Source: Sarcina ventriculi (GTDB lineage: Bacteria; Bacillota; Clostridia; Clostridiales; Clostridiaceae). From it: 64,000 nt of DNA. The notes beneath the pieces were generated by a model that made no database searches, was not told the origin of the DNA, and worked only from the letters and a program-made list of their open reading frames with translations. The stretch's first letter is position 1, and each line of letters opens with the position of its first letter. The position numbers and the translations under genes are program-made. The DNA is taken from the NCBI RefSeq assembly GCF_900456775.1, contig NZ_UAUL01000010.1, positions 124,001 through 188,000 of the forward strand, read 5' to 3'. This document shows positions 54,714 to 62,524 of this stretch, piece after piece.

Positions 54714-54840
54714 CCTTATACATAAAAATGAATGAAGTTAATTTGTTTTATATATGATGAAAAATGTCGATAGAAAAATAAAACATATAATCAAAAATAT
54801 GGTAATATTATCATAAGATAAATTATTTTTATGTATAAGG
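54714..54840 (+). promoter_or_regulatory. Structured leader with SD-sequestering inverted repeat
   Basis: CCTTATACATAAAAAT (54714-54729) and ATTTTTATGTATAAGG (54825-54840) are perfect 16-base inverse complements. The right arm includes the first part of the ribosome binding site AAGGAGG (54837-54843) of the following gene. Inside the 95-base loop, TGTTTTAT (54744-54751) pairs with ATAAAACA (54778-54785), and 54798-54815 forms a near-palindrome (TATGGTAAT/ATTATCATA). This gives a closed multi-helix RNA that could block translation. No known riboswitch is recognised. Confidence 0.6.
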
Positions 54841-54847
54841 AGGAAAT

Positions 54848-56302
54848 ATGGAAAATTTAATAGGGAACATAATAGGTTCGTTTATAAAACAAGGAGTAAT
54901 AGGTTGGATTATTATTTTTATTATATTAATATTGGCTATTTTATCGTATAAATTTAGCAACATTTCTAAGAATAGTTATGAAAATTTATTAGATAGTTTT
55001 AATAATGCCTTGGAAATAGAAAAGAGTATAGGTGAACACAAAAACCTGACGTTAAAAGTATTTAAACAAGATATATTAAAAAACATAGATGAGGAATTTA
55101 AAAAAAGTGCACAATTAGGAACAGATAATATAAATACAGAAGCTATTATTCAAAAAAATTTAGATAGAGAGATTTTAGGTAAAGAAGCTTTAGCAATGGT
55201 AATTCCAACATCTTGTATAGCTTTAGGACTTATAGGAACATTTCTAGGGCTTACAACTGCTATAATGAGTACGACAAAAGCTCTTTCTCTGGGAACTCAA
55301 AGCATGGTTGATTTTGCTAAAAATATGGAAGCACCTTTATCTAGTATGTCTAGTGCTTTTTGGACAAGCATTTTTGGCGTGTTATCTTCTCTGGTATTAA
55401 ATTTAGCTAATGTAAAAATGAAGGGCTCTAAAGAAAAATTCTATGATGTTTTTGAAAGTTATTTAGACAATAAGGTTTTTGCACTTTATGCTAAAAATTT
55501 TAATAGCGAGTTTTGTGAATTTAATAAAATTATAAGAGAATCTATGATTTCATTAACAGATGAGATGAAAAATCTTTTTAAATATGGTGTAGATGAATTA
55601 GTTAAAGGAATAAATAAGAATAATTTAGATTTAACCAAAACTGTTGAAGGTCTTTCAAATTATACCAAGGATTTAGATAGACTTACAAATAGTTTAAACA
55701 TATCGATAGAAAATTTTAAAAATCCTGTAGATGTGTTTAAAACATCAATTTATGAGTTTATATCTATAAGTGATGATTTGATGTATAGAAATAAAGAAAA
55801 TATAGGTAAATTTTGTGATAAATTAGAACGTATAGATAATAATTTATCATATTTATACCAAGGTATTGATTTAAATAGTGAAGAACTTAAAAATGTATCT
55901 GCTTTATTGAAAAATCAAGATAAGATATTAGAGTGTAGCTATGACAGGTTAATAGACGTAACAGATAGTTTAAAGAATATATATGAAGGTAATAAAAATG
56001 ATTTACATCTTCAAATACAAAATCTAAATTCAAGTTATATTACATTTAAGGAAGGAATGAATGATTTTACATCTAGTTTAGATATCATACAAAAAGAAAT
56101 TTCAAATGGAATTTCTAAAAGTTTTAAAATAGGAATGGACAATGTAGCTGATAATATAGTTAAAAAGCTAGATAAATCGTTAATAGATTTAAAAAAATCT
56201 ACAGAACAATTAAATACTAATAGCTTGATTGTAGGTCAGTTAGTTAAGGCTACTAATGAATGGGTTGCTTTAACTAAGGAAAGTGCAATAGGAGTTCAAT
56301 AA
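54848..56302 (+). CDS. MotA/TolQ/ExbB-type proton channel with long tail, ZorA-like
   Basis: 484 aa. One N-terminal membrane helix (17-35), a cytosolic helical segment, then helices at about 115-140 and 167-188 with the MotA/ExbB signature GLIGTFLGLTTAI. The remaining 295 residues form a long helical, probably coiled-coil cytoplasmic tail. Stators such as MotA lack such a tail; ZorA of Zorya systems has one, of the same architecture. It probably forms a pentameric channel around the next protein and uses proton (or sodium) flow to move the tail. First gene of a five-gene operon under the hairpin leader. ATG after AAGGAGG. Confidence 0.8.
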   Translation: MENLIGNIIGSFIKQGVIGWIIIFIILILAILSYKFSNISKNSYENLLDSFNNALEIEKSIGEHKNLTLKVFKQDILKNIDEEFKKSAQLGTDNINTEAIIQKNLDREILGKEALAMVIPTSCIALGLIGTFLGLTTAIMSTTKALSLGTQSMVDFAKNMEAPLSSMSSAFWTSIFGVLSSLVLNLANVKMKGSKEKFYDVFESYLDNKVFALYAKNFNSEFCEFNKIIRESMISLTDEMKNLFKYGVDELVKGINKNNLDLTKTVEGLSNYTKDLDRLTNSLNISIENFKNPVDVFKTSIYEFISISDDLMYRNKENIGKFCDKLERIDNNLSYLYQGIDLNSEELKNVSALLKNQDKILECSYDRLIDVTDSLKNIYEGNKNDLHLQIQNLNSSYITFKEGMNDFTSSLDIIQKEISNGISKSFKIGMDNVADNIVKKLDKSLIDLKKSTEQLNTNSLIVGQLVKATNEWVALTKESAIGVQ

Positions 56303-56322
56303 TTTAAGGGGGATATTTTTCT

Positions 56323-57030
56323 ATGAAAGTTAGAAGTAGAATAAATAGAAGATATGAAGAAATACCATCTTATTGGCCTTCTTTTGTTGATATAATGACA
56401 ACTGTTGCGCTTGTATTTTTCTTTATTATGATTATAGCAATTGGTGTATCTAGTATATTTGTTGATAATATAGCTGCCAAAAGAGAGTTACTTTATGATA
56501 AGATAGAGATGAAACTTAATAAAAATAATGTTGATGAAAGTATAATAAATTTTAATAGAGAAAAAGGGAAAATAGAAATAAATACAGAGACTTTTTTTGA
56601 TAGTGGTGTGTCAATGTTGAAAGAAGATGGAATAGAAATGGCTAGTATTTTAAGTGAAATATTTTATGAGCTTTTATTAGAAGAAGATATAGCAAATGAA
56701 ATACAATATATAGAAATAGTTGGTCATACTGATTTTGCAGGTAGCACAATAACAGGTAGAACATTATCAACTAATAGGGCTGTGGCTTTTTTAAATGAAA
56801 TAGTAAAAGAAGATAGTATTTTAGAGAATAAATTTGGAGCAAAATTTAAGGCATCTGGTATGTCTGAATTTGAAAATTATAGTACAAAGGAAGAAAGAGA
56901 TAGGGGATTAGATGAATATGATGTAGAGGCAACTAAAAATGATAGAAGAATTGAGGTTAGGATGGTATTTAAGAATACCGATTTGGAAGAGGCTTTAATA
57001 GAAAGAGCTAATAATAAAAGTGATGAATAG
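56323..57030 (+). CDS. MotB/OmpA-domain stator partner, ZorB-like
   Basis: 235 aa. A short basic N-terminus leads to one membrane helix (21-46), YWPSFVDIMTTVALVFFF, in which D23 takes the place of the ion-binding Asp of MotB/ZorB. A short extracytoplasmic linker precedes an OmpA/Pal peptidoglycan-binding domain (about 70-215; FFDSG, IEIVGHTD, TGRTLSTNRAVAF, NDRRIEVRMVF). It would anchor the channel to the cell wall. 20 bp after the channel gene, ATG preceded by AAGGGGGA. There are no flagellar or Tol/Ton genes nearby. Confidence 0.85.
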   Translation: MKVRSRINRRYEEIPSYWPSFVDIMTTVALVFFFIMIIAIGVSSIFVDNIAAKRELLYDKIEMKLNKNNVDESIINFNREKGKIEINTETFFDSGVSMLKEDGIEMASILSEIFYELLLEEDIANEIQYIEIVGHTDFAGSTITGRTLSTNRAVAFLNEIVKEDSILENKFGAKFKASGMSEFENYSTKEERDRGLDEYDVEATKNDRRIEVRMVFKNTDLEEALIERANNKSDE

Positions 57031-57041
57031 GTGTGACATTT

Positions 57042-58748
57042 ATGCAAGAAATAATCCATGAGTTATTTACCGAAGAAGAGTTAAAGATATTTGATGAAGA
57101 GAGGATAAATTTAAATCTTAAGAAAATTATAGGAGATCTTGAGAATAGAAAAATAAATTTCTATTCTCTTGGAAATGATCAGCTTTATAGAGAGATATTG
57201 CCTAGATATTTTAAGTGGCAAGGATATGGATATTTAAGTAGTAGTAGTCTACATATATTAAAAGATTATATGTTAAAAGATAGAGATTTAGCGGATATAA
57301 ATTTAGCGATTCTTCTTTTAGATACAGGAATAATTGATAAAATTCCAGTATCTGAAAAAAATCCTTTAGATACAGATAACGTTATAAAGTATAAAAGAAG
57401 TAAGGGACTTAAAGAAAAAATAACTATAAGTTATGATGTATTAGATAGATTTCCCTTTTATATAAAAGAAGTCCAATGTGGTCATAAAAATATAATAAGT
57501 ATTCAAGTTGATAACGAGGGAAGCAAGAAAAAAGTAACGTTAGATATAGATATACCAGCTAATGACCATGTGACTTATAATTTTACTGAAAGTTTAATAA
57601 TATATACAGATTTTGAAATTAAAACGATAGATTTTTCTATTGTTTGTGACACTACATTGCCTAGTAATGTTACAAAATCCATAGATGATTTTGATAGTTT
57701 TTTAAAGCTTGTAAAAATAAATAGAAAATCTGCAAGAAGTATTTTTAGTAATGAAGATGGATTTAAGGCATTTTTAGAGCAAAGTGGTGATATAGAACAA
57801 ATTTTAAATTATGAAGATTGTAAGCAAATAAGCAAGGAAATAGAAACGTATCCTTTTTCACTTTTTTGTGATATAAATGAGATAAACAAGGACTTACTAT
57901 TTAAAGAAACTTTTAATTCTAAGAAAATATTAGCTTTGCAACCTGATAATATTGAAGAGAAAAATATAGCTAAAGAGGAAGCTAATAAAGAGAAAGTTGT
58001 GCAGGAGATAGTTGTATCAAATAAAACTAAGGTAAAAGAAAAAAATGAAGATTTAAGCGTACAACAATCTAGTAATTCTAACATGGAAAAAAATAGAGAT
58101 TCTAGTGCCAATAAAGAACAAAATGTAAAAAAAGATATTATTAAAAATGATTTTATTAAAGAAAAAAATATAGAAGAGATTAAAGAGGAATTATCTGTTA
58201 ATAAAAAAAGTAAAGAAGAGGACTCTTTGATAAAAGATAAATGTGTGTCAAAAGAGGATAAAGAAGAATCTTTAAATGAAACATCAAATCAAATGGATAT
58301 TCAAAAAGAAGATAGTAGAACTATTTCTTTAGAATACACAGGAAAAGTAGAAAGTGTTAAAGAAAATAAAATAAAATATAGTAAAGAATTATTAGATAAA
58401 TCTAAGAATAAAAAAGAAGAAAAAAGCAATATTGTGGATTATAATCAAATAAAAAAGAAAAAAGAAGAAAAAAAATTAGTTGATTTTAATGATAAGTCTG
58501 AGTCTTTGGAAAATACAAAAGAAAAAGAAAATGACTTAAATAAAGAAAATATTAAAAATCAAGTTAAAATAAAAAAAGCGGATGATAAACATTTAGAAAA
58601 TGAAGGTTTAGAAGAGTTTAAGATAAAGGAGCTTCAAAGGGATAGTAAATATAGGATAACAAGGAAAGAGGAGAAAGATGAAAATAAAAAAGATATGAAT
58701 ATTATATGGAAAATAAAACAAATGTTAAAAGGCTTTAAAAGAAGCTAG
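57042..58748 (+). CDS. Unknown operon protein with beta domain and charged tail
   Basis: 568 aa, not recognised. No signal peptide or membrane helix, so probably cytosolic. A helical N-terminus (1-105) is followed by a beta-rich domain (about 125-225; FPFYIKEVQCGHKNIISI, KVTLDIDIPANDHVTYNF), then helices to about 300. A long Lys/Glu-rich, low-complexity stretch (about 310-545) follows, ending in a short basic amphipathic helix (IIWKIKQMLKGFKR). The layout suggests a tether or adaptor. The frame opens at GTG 57033, but AGGTGTGA overlapping the stop of the upstream gene fits ATG 57042. Translation is coupled to the OmpA-domain gene. Confidence 0.65.
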   Translation: MQEIIHELFTEEELKIFDEERINLNLKKIIGDLENRKINFYSLGNDQLYREILPRYFKWQGYGYLSSSSLHILKDYMLKDRDLADINLAILLLDTGIIDKIPVSEKNPLDTDNVIKYKRSKGLKEKITISYDVLDRFPFYIKEVQCGHKNIISIQVDNEGSKKKVTLDIDIPANDHVTYNFTESLIIYTDFEIKTIDFSIVCDTTLPSNVTKSIDDFDSFLKLVKINRKSARSIFSNEDGFKAFLEQSGDIEQILNYEDCKQISKEIETYPFSLFCDINEINKDLLFKETFNSKKILALQPDNIEEKNIAKEEANKEKVVQEIVVSNKTKVKEKNEDLSVQQSSNSNMEKNRDSSANKEQNVKKDIIKNDFIKEKNIEEIKEELSVNKKSKEEDSLIKDKCVSKEDKEESLNETSNQMDIQKEDSRTISLEYTGKVESVKENKIKYSKELLDKSKNKKEEKSNIVDYNQIKKKKEEKKLVDFNDKSESLENTKEKENDLNKENIKNQVKIKKADDKHLENEGLEEFKIKELQRDSKYRITRKEEKDENKKDMNIIWKIKQMLKGFKRS

Positions 58749-58764
58749 GAGGTGACTAGAAGTT

Positions 58765-59886
58765 TTGGAAATTATTAGACTTCTTCAGAAGATACATGAA
58801 AACTTAGAATACAAGGATATTTTTTCAGACGATTATATAAATCTTAAGGAACGAAGTATTAAAAAATTAAAAATAGGAGAGCCTTTAGTAAGCTTTGATC
58901 AAAGGGGACGATATGAAGAAGATAATAGATGGTTTGCAATGGTAAATACGCTTATAGAAAATAACACATGTCTTCCTTTAGAGGCATATCTTTTAATAGC
59001 TATAGAACTTAGATATGAATATTTAAGTGATATAAAGAGAAAATTTACTGTTAAAAAAAGAATTTATACTTATATTGAAAATCTTATTTTTGATGATATT
59101 CATTATAATATGGATGGGGGTACTTTAAGTAGTATAATAGATTCTTTAGAAAAAGAATATATTCATGAAAATAAATTAAAGCTTATAAAACTTAAGTTTG
59201 ACAATTTAGATAAGATTTATATAGACAAAGAAAAAACTTTATTTAAAAATGGAATAATAGGTTTTATTTTTGAAAAAACATCTAAAATAGAAATTAGTAA
59301 TTATTACTTTAATTTAGATAACTATTATTTTATTCCAAGAGATAATGGATTAATATTAGACATTAAAAATTTAAAGGTTTTAAGGCAATTTTATAAGGAT
59401 AAGCTTTTAGATTTTAAAGGTACAGCTTATGATTATTTAAATAACTATATAATAAAAGATGGAGAATTTAGTATCTATAATAAATATCTAAGAATATTAT
59501 CTTATATAATTGTAGATGAAATAGCTAAGGGAAAACTTACGGCTGTAAATGAGAAAATAATTAAGATATTATCTAAGTCTGATAAATTATATAATGCTGA
59601 GGAAATGAAAGAAGTATATTCTTTTATAAAAAATACAAATTTAGATAGGTTGCTTAAGGAATTTAAGGAAAAACCAAATAAAACAATGTTTAATAAAGCA
59701 TTAGGCAAAATACAAACTAGTGATGATTTGTATAGTTTTGTAAAATCAGCCCCTAAATTTATGGACGAACCCATAGATATTGAAACTTATATAGATATTG
59801 TGAAAATGTGTGCAAGTAGGCAAGAGTTTAATTTAAAAATTGCAATGCTTTGTGAGGAGATAATAAAAAAGAATCCAATAATTTAG
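58765..59886 (+). CDS. Unknown operon protein, mostly helical; ends at a slippery heptamer
   Basis: 373 aa, not recognised. Predominantly helical with no membrane segment; a short beta hairpin region around 180-205 (ISNYYFNLDNYYFIPRDNGL). TTG start eight bases after AGGAGGTGA. The final codons read ATA AAA AAG AAT, which contain A AAA AAG (59865-59871). A -1 shift there continues as GAA TCC AAT and reads directly into the next ORF, giving a product of about 1237 aa. Without the shift the protein ends at TAG 59884-59886. Partner of the stator by operon position only. Confidence 0.6.
   Translation: MEIIRLLQKIHENLEYKDIFSDDYINLKERSIKKLKIGEPLVSFDQRGRYEEDNRWFAMVNTLIENNTCLPLEAYLLIAIELRYEYLSDIKRKFTVKKRIYTYIENLIFDDIHYNMDGGTLSSIIDSLEKEYIHENKLKLIKLKFDNLDKIYIDKEKTLFKNGIIGFIFEKTSKIEISNYYFNLDNYYFIPRDNGLILDIKNLKVLRQFYKDKLLDFKGTAYDYLNNYIIKDGEFSIYNKYLRILSYIIVDEIAKGKLTAVNEKIIKILSKSDKLYNAEEMKEVYSFIKNTNLDRLLKEFKEKPNKTMFNKALGKIQTSDDLYSFVKSAPKFMDEPIDIETYIDIVKMCASRQEFNLKIAMLCEEIIKKNPII
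59865..59871 (+). other. Candidate -1 ribosomal frameshift site (A AAA AAG)
   Basis: The heptamer is in the correct phase (ATA AAA AAG), the same sequence that drives dnaX frameshifting in E. coli. AGGAG lies at 59855-59859, five bases upstream, as a possible stimulatory Shine-Dalgarno-like site. No strong downstream stem-loop is visible. The downstream frame is open from 59856. A single-base loss in the A run, real or technical, would look the same. Confidence 0.45.
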
Positions 59887-59912
59887 ATGATATTTTAACA
59901 TATTTAAAAAAG

Positions 59913-62477
59913 ATGTATGAAAATAATATATTTACGAGAAATTCAAAACAAATTTTAGAATATATAAAACTTACTACAAAAGATGATGTTAGAGTTAATT
60001 ATATGCTATTATCCTTAAAATCTGATGAAGGAAATTTTGATTTAGAATTTATGGATGATTTTTTAAAACTTTATAGTTTATCAGAGGATAAAAGTGATTT
60101 TGATAATATAATAAATAAAATAGTTAATAAATGTGAATATATATCTAAAAAGGAGCTTGTAGATATAATATATGATTTTTATTTAAGAAATAATGATATA
60201 AATTCTTTGAAAATATTAGTGAGAAATATTAATAATAAAGGTTTAGAGAGAATAAAAGAAATCTTTAAAAAAGAGGATGTATTAAAACTTTTTGAGTTTT
60301 ACAATAGAAAGATAACGATAGATGAATATATAGAAGGATTAGATCTTTTTGAAAATTATAAAGATGATTTAGAAATAATTCCTTTTGGAGTTAGTATTTT
60401 AGAGAAGCTATATAATAAAGCGAATGCTAATGTTTTAAAGCAAATAAACAGAAAATATTTTAATATTATTAAAGAACTATCAAATAAAAGTATTATAATA
60501 CTATCAAATTATATAGATATAATTTTGCAAAATCTTCTTGATGGAAAGAATTTAAATGATGATGAATTAGAACTTTTAGATAAGGCAACATTAAAAAATG
60601 GTATATTGAGTGACTTTAATCAAAGGCTTAAGATATTAAAATCTCTTATGACATATTATAGTGAATCAGATTATACTAAATTTAAGGTTTTAACTTCTAG
60701 ATATATTAAGGATTTTAGTTTCGAAGATGAGAATAAAGTTTTTGTGGAATTTATTAAATTAAGTAAAGGCATACTAAAATCAATAGAACAAATAATGTTT
60801 CACGAGGATTATAATGATGAAAACACACAAGTTCTTTTTGATATATTAACTGAAAAAATATTAAAAGAAAATTATACAGATCTTTTACTAGACTTGATAA
60901 ATTATTATACAAATCTAAATATCTATAAGGAAAAATTAAGTCTTTTGATAGAGTATGTAAATAGAGAAGAAACAATAGCTGAAAATGTATATAATGAAAC
61001 TATATTTAAAATATTTGATAAATTAGATGATGTATATAAAGAGGAGCTTTATAAAGAGTTAGTAAAAAGATACGATTTACCTCTTATGTTTAGAGAGGAG
61101 AATTTTGATTTATCACCTAGTGAACAGAATGAAAATTATTTGATAGAAGGATTTTTAGATAAAAGAATTCAAACAACATTTACAAAAGAATTAAGTGCAG
61201 AGAAATACTATGAAGATGATGAAACATTCTTATATGTAATAAACTTAGGAAATAGTAATAAGCATACTGTAAATTTAGTTTATAATAAAGTTAAAGAGAA
61301 CTTTTTAGAGAACAAAGAGTATTGTTTAAAACTTATAGATTCAGAAAAAGCTAATGATATAAGATTATTATATATAAAAGAATGTTTAGAACTTTATTTT
61401 GATACTAAATACTCAACAGATGATAGACAAATATTAGGCGAATATCGAGTAAAATCTTTTAGAGAAGGTACTATATGTAGATTAGGTAAACTTATAAATA
61501 TATTTAATGTAAAAGATATGGTAGATGCTGTTATATTTAAAAATTATGATGTTGGCAATGTTTTTCTAAGATATTTTTATGATATGGAAATAGATTTTAG
61601 AGAAATAGATAGAAATTGTTATGTGTTAAATCAACAAAGTAATGTTACAAATTTTTTAGAGGGAGATCTTAGGAATTTACTTTTAGAATTTAGAAAATTT
61701 ACTACATTTTTAGATAGTTTATTGAATATGAATGTAGGTTTAGAAGGATATGATGAAGAATATCTTATATTAAATGAAGGTGTAATTCTTCCTAAAAACT
61801 TTGAAAATATAAAATATGTAGATAATACAGAAAATCAGAAAATTGATATAACTAATAAAATAAAGATACTTATAAAATCATTTATAGACAAAAGAAGTGT
61901 ATCTAAAGATGAAGAAGATTCTATACAAAGGGTAAAAAACTTAACAAATAAAGAAATATTTGAAAATGAATTAATTGATAACTTAGGGAAATTAAGTCAA
62001 AGTTTAAATAATGTAGTTGAGGATTTATCAAAAGAATTAAAAGAGATAAGTTTAAGAAGAATGCTTTTAAATTTTCATGATTTGCCTAAAGAAAAGCAAG
62101 CAGAGGTTATAGAAGAGGTTATAGAGAGCAAAAACACAATGGTTCTTGCTAAAGCTAGACTTTTAGCGTGGACAGAAGGAGTCTATAATAAGCAAGGGTA
62201 TTTAAACTATATGTTAGAATGTTTTAATCACTCAAGAAGTGCTTTAGTTCGTGGAGATTTTAGAAAAATGTATGAAGAAGTTTTAAATCTCTTAAAAGAG
62301 AGAAATATGTTGCATCTTTATGTTGATAACTATGCTATAGAAGAGATGTTTATAAATGCTGTTTGGCTTACTGGTATGAGTAAGTATGAGATAATAAATG
62401 ATTTGGAAAAATTAAATTTCTTTAATAAAGAAGATTTGGATAGAGTTAAGAATTCCATAGAAAGATATAATAGCTAA
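59913..62477 (+). CDS. Unknown large helical operon protein
   Basis: 854 aa from the first ATG, not recognised. Almost entirely helical, Lys/Glu/Leu/Asn-rich, with repeat-like helical hairpins suggestive of a solenoid; no membrane segments and no nuclease, helicase or NTPase motif that I can see. The frame is open back to 59856 and the stretch NNLDDILTYLKKMYENNIF across the ATG looks coding, while no ribosome binding site precedes 59913. It may therefore be made chiefly as a -1 frameshift extension of the upstream ORF. Ends at a strong bidirectional terminator. Confidence 0.6.
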   Translation: MYENNIFTRNSKQILEYIKLTTKDDVRVNYMLLSLKSDEGNFDLEFMDDFLKLYSLSEDKSDFDNIINKIVNKCEYISKKELVDIIYDFYLRNNDINSLKILVRNINNKGLERIKEIFKKEDVLKLFEFYNRKITIDEYIEGLDLFENYKDDLEIIPFGVSILEKLYNKANANVLKQINRKYFNIIKELSNKSIIILSNYIDIILQNLLDGKNLNDDELELLDKATLKNGILSDFNQRLKILKSLMTYYSESDYTKFKVLTSRYIKDFSFEDENKVFVEFIKLSKGILKSIEQIMFHEDYNDENTQVLFDILTEKILKENYTDLLLDLINYYTNLNIYKEKLSLLIEYVNREETIAENVYNETIFKIFDKLDDVYKEELYKELVKRYDLPLMFREENFDLSPSEQNENYLIEGFLDKRIQTTFTKELSAEKYYEDDETFLYVINLGNSNKHTVNLVYNKVKENFLENKEYCLKLIDSEKANDIRLLYIKECLELYFDTKYSTDDRQILGEYRVKSFREGTICRLGKLINIFNVKDMVDAVIFKNYDVGNVFLRYFYDMEIDFREIDRNCYVLNQQSNVTNFLEGDLRNLLLEFRKFTTFLDSLLNMNVGLEGYDEEYLILNEGVILPKNFENIKYVDNTENQKIDITNKIKILIKSFIDKRSVSKDEEDSIQRVKNLTNKEIFENELIDNLGKLSQSLNNVVEDLSKELKEISLRRMLLNFHDLPKEKQAEVIEEVIESKNTMVLAKARLLAWTEGVYNKQGYLNYMLECFNHSRSALVRGDFRKMYEEVLNLLKERNMLHLYVDNYAIEEMFINAVWLTGMSKYEIINDLEKLNFFNKEDLDRVKNSIERYNS

Positions 62478-62478
62478 T

Positions 62479-62519
62479 AAAAATAAATCGTATTAAATAA
62501 TTTAATACGATTTATTTTT
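62479..62519. terminator. Bidirectional terminator
   Basis: Perfect 19-bp arms (62479-62497 and 62501-62519; A-rich start, core AATCGTATT, T-rich end) with a 3-base loop. It closes the stator operon and the convergent hydrogenase gene. Confidence 0.85.
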
Positions 62520-62524
62520 ATTAA

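Noticed and set aside
54848-57030. Flagellar stator MotA-MotB or Tol/Exb pair
   Set aside because: The channel protein has a long C-terminal helical tail that MotA, TolQ and ExbB lack, and no flagellar, tol or ton genes are near. ZorAB-like is a better description.
54848-62477. A complete known Zorya type I, II or III system
   Set aside because: None of the three downstream proteins shows a Snf2-type helicase, HNH nuclease or EH-signature motif, so it cannot be called a known type.
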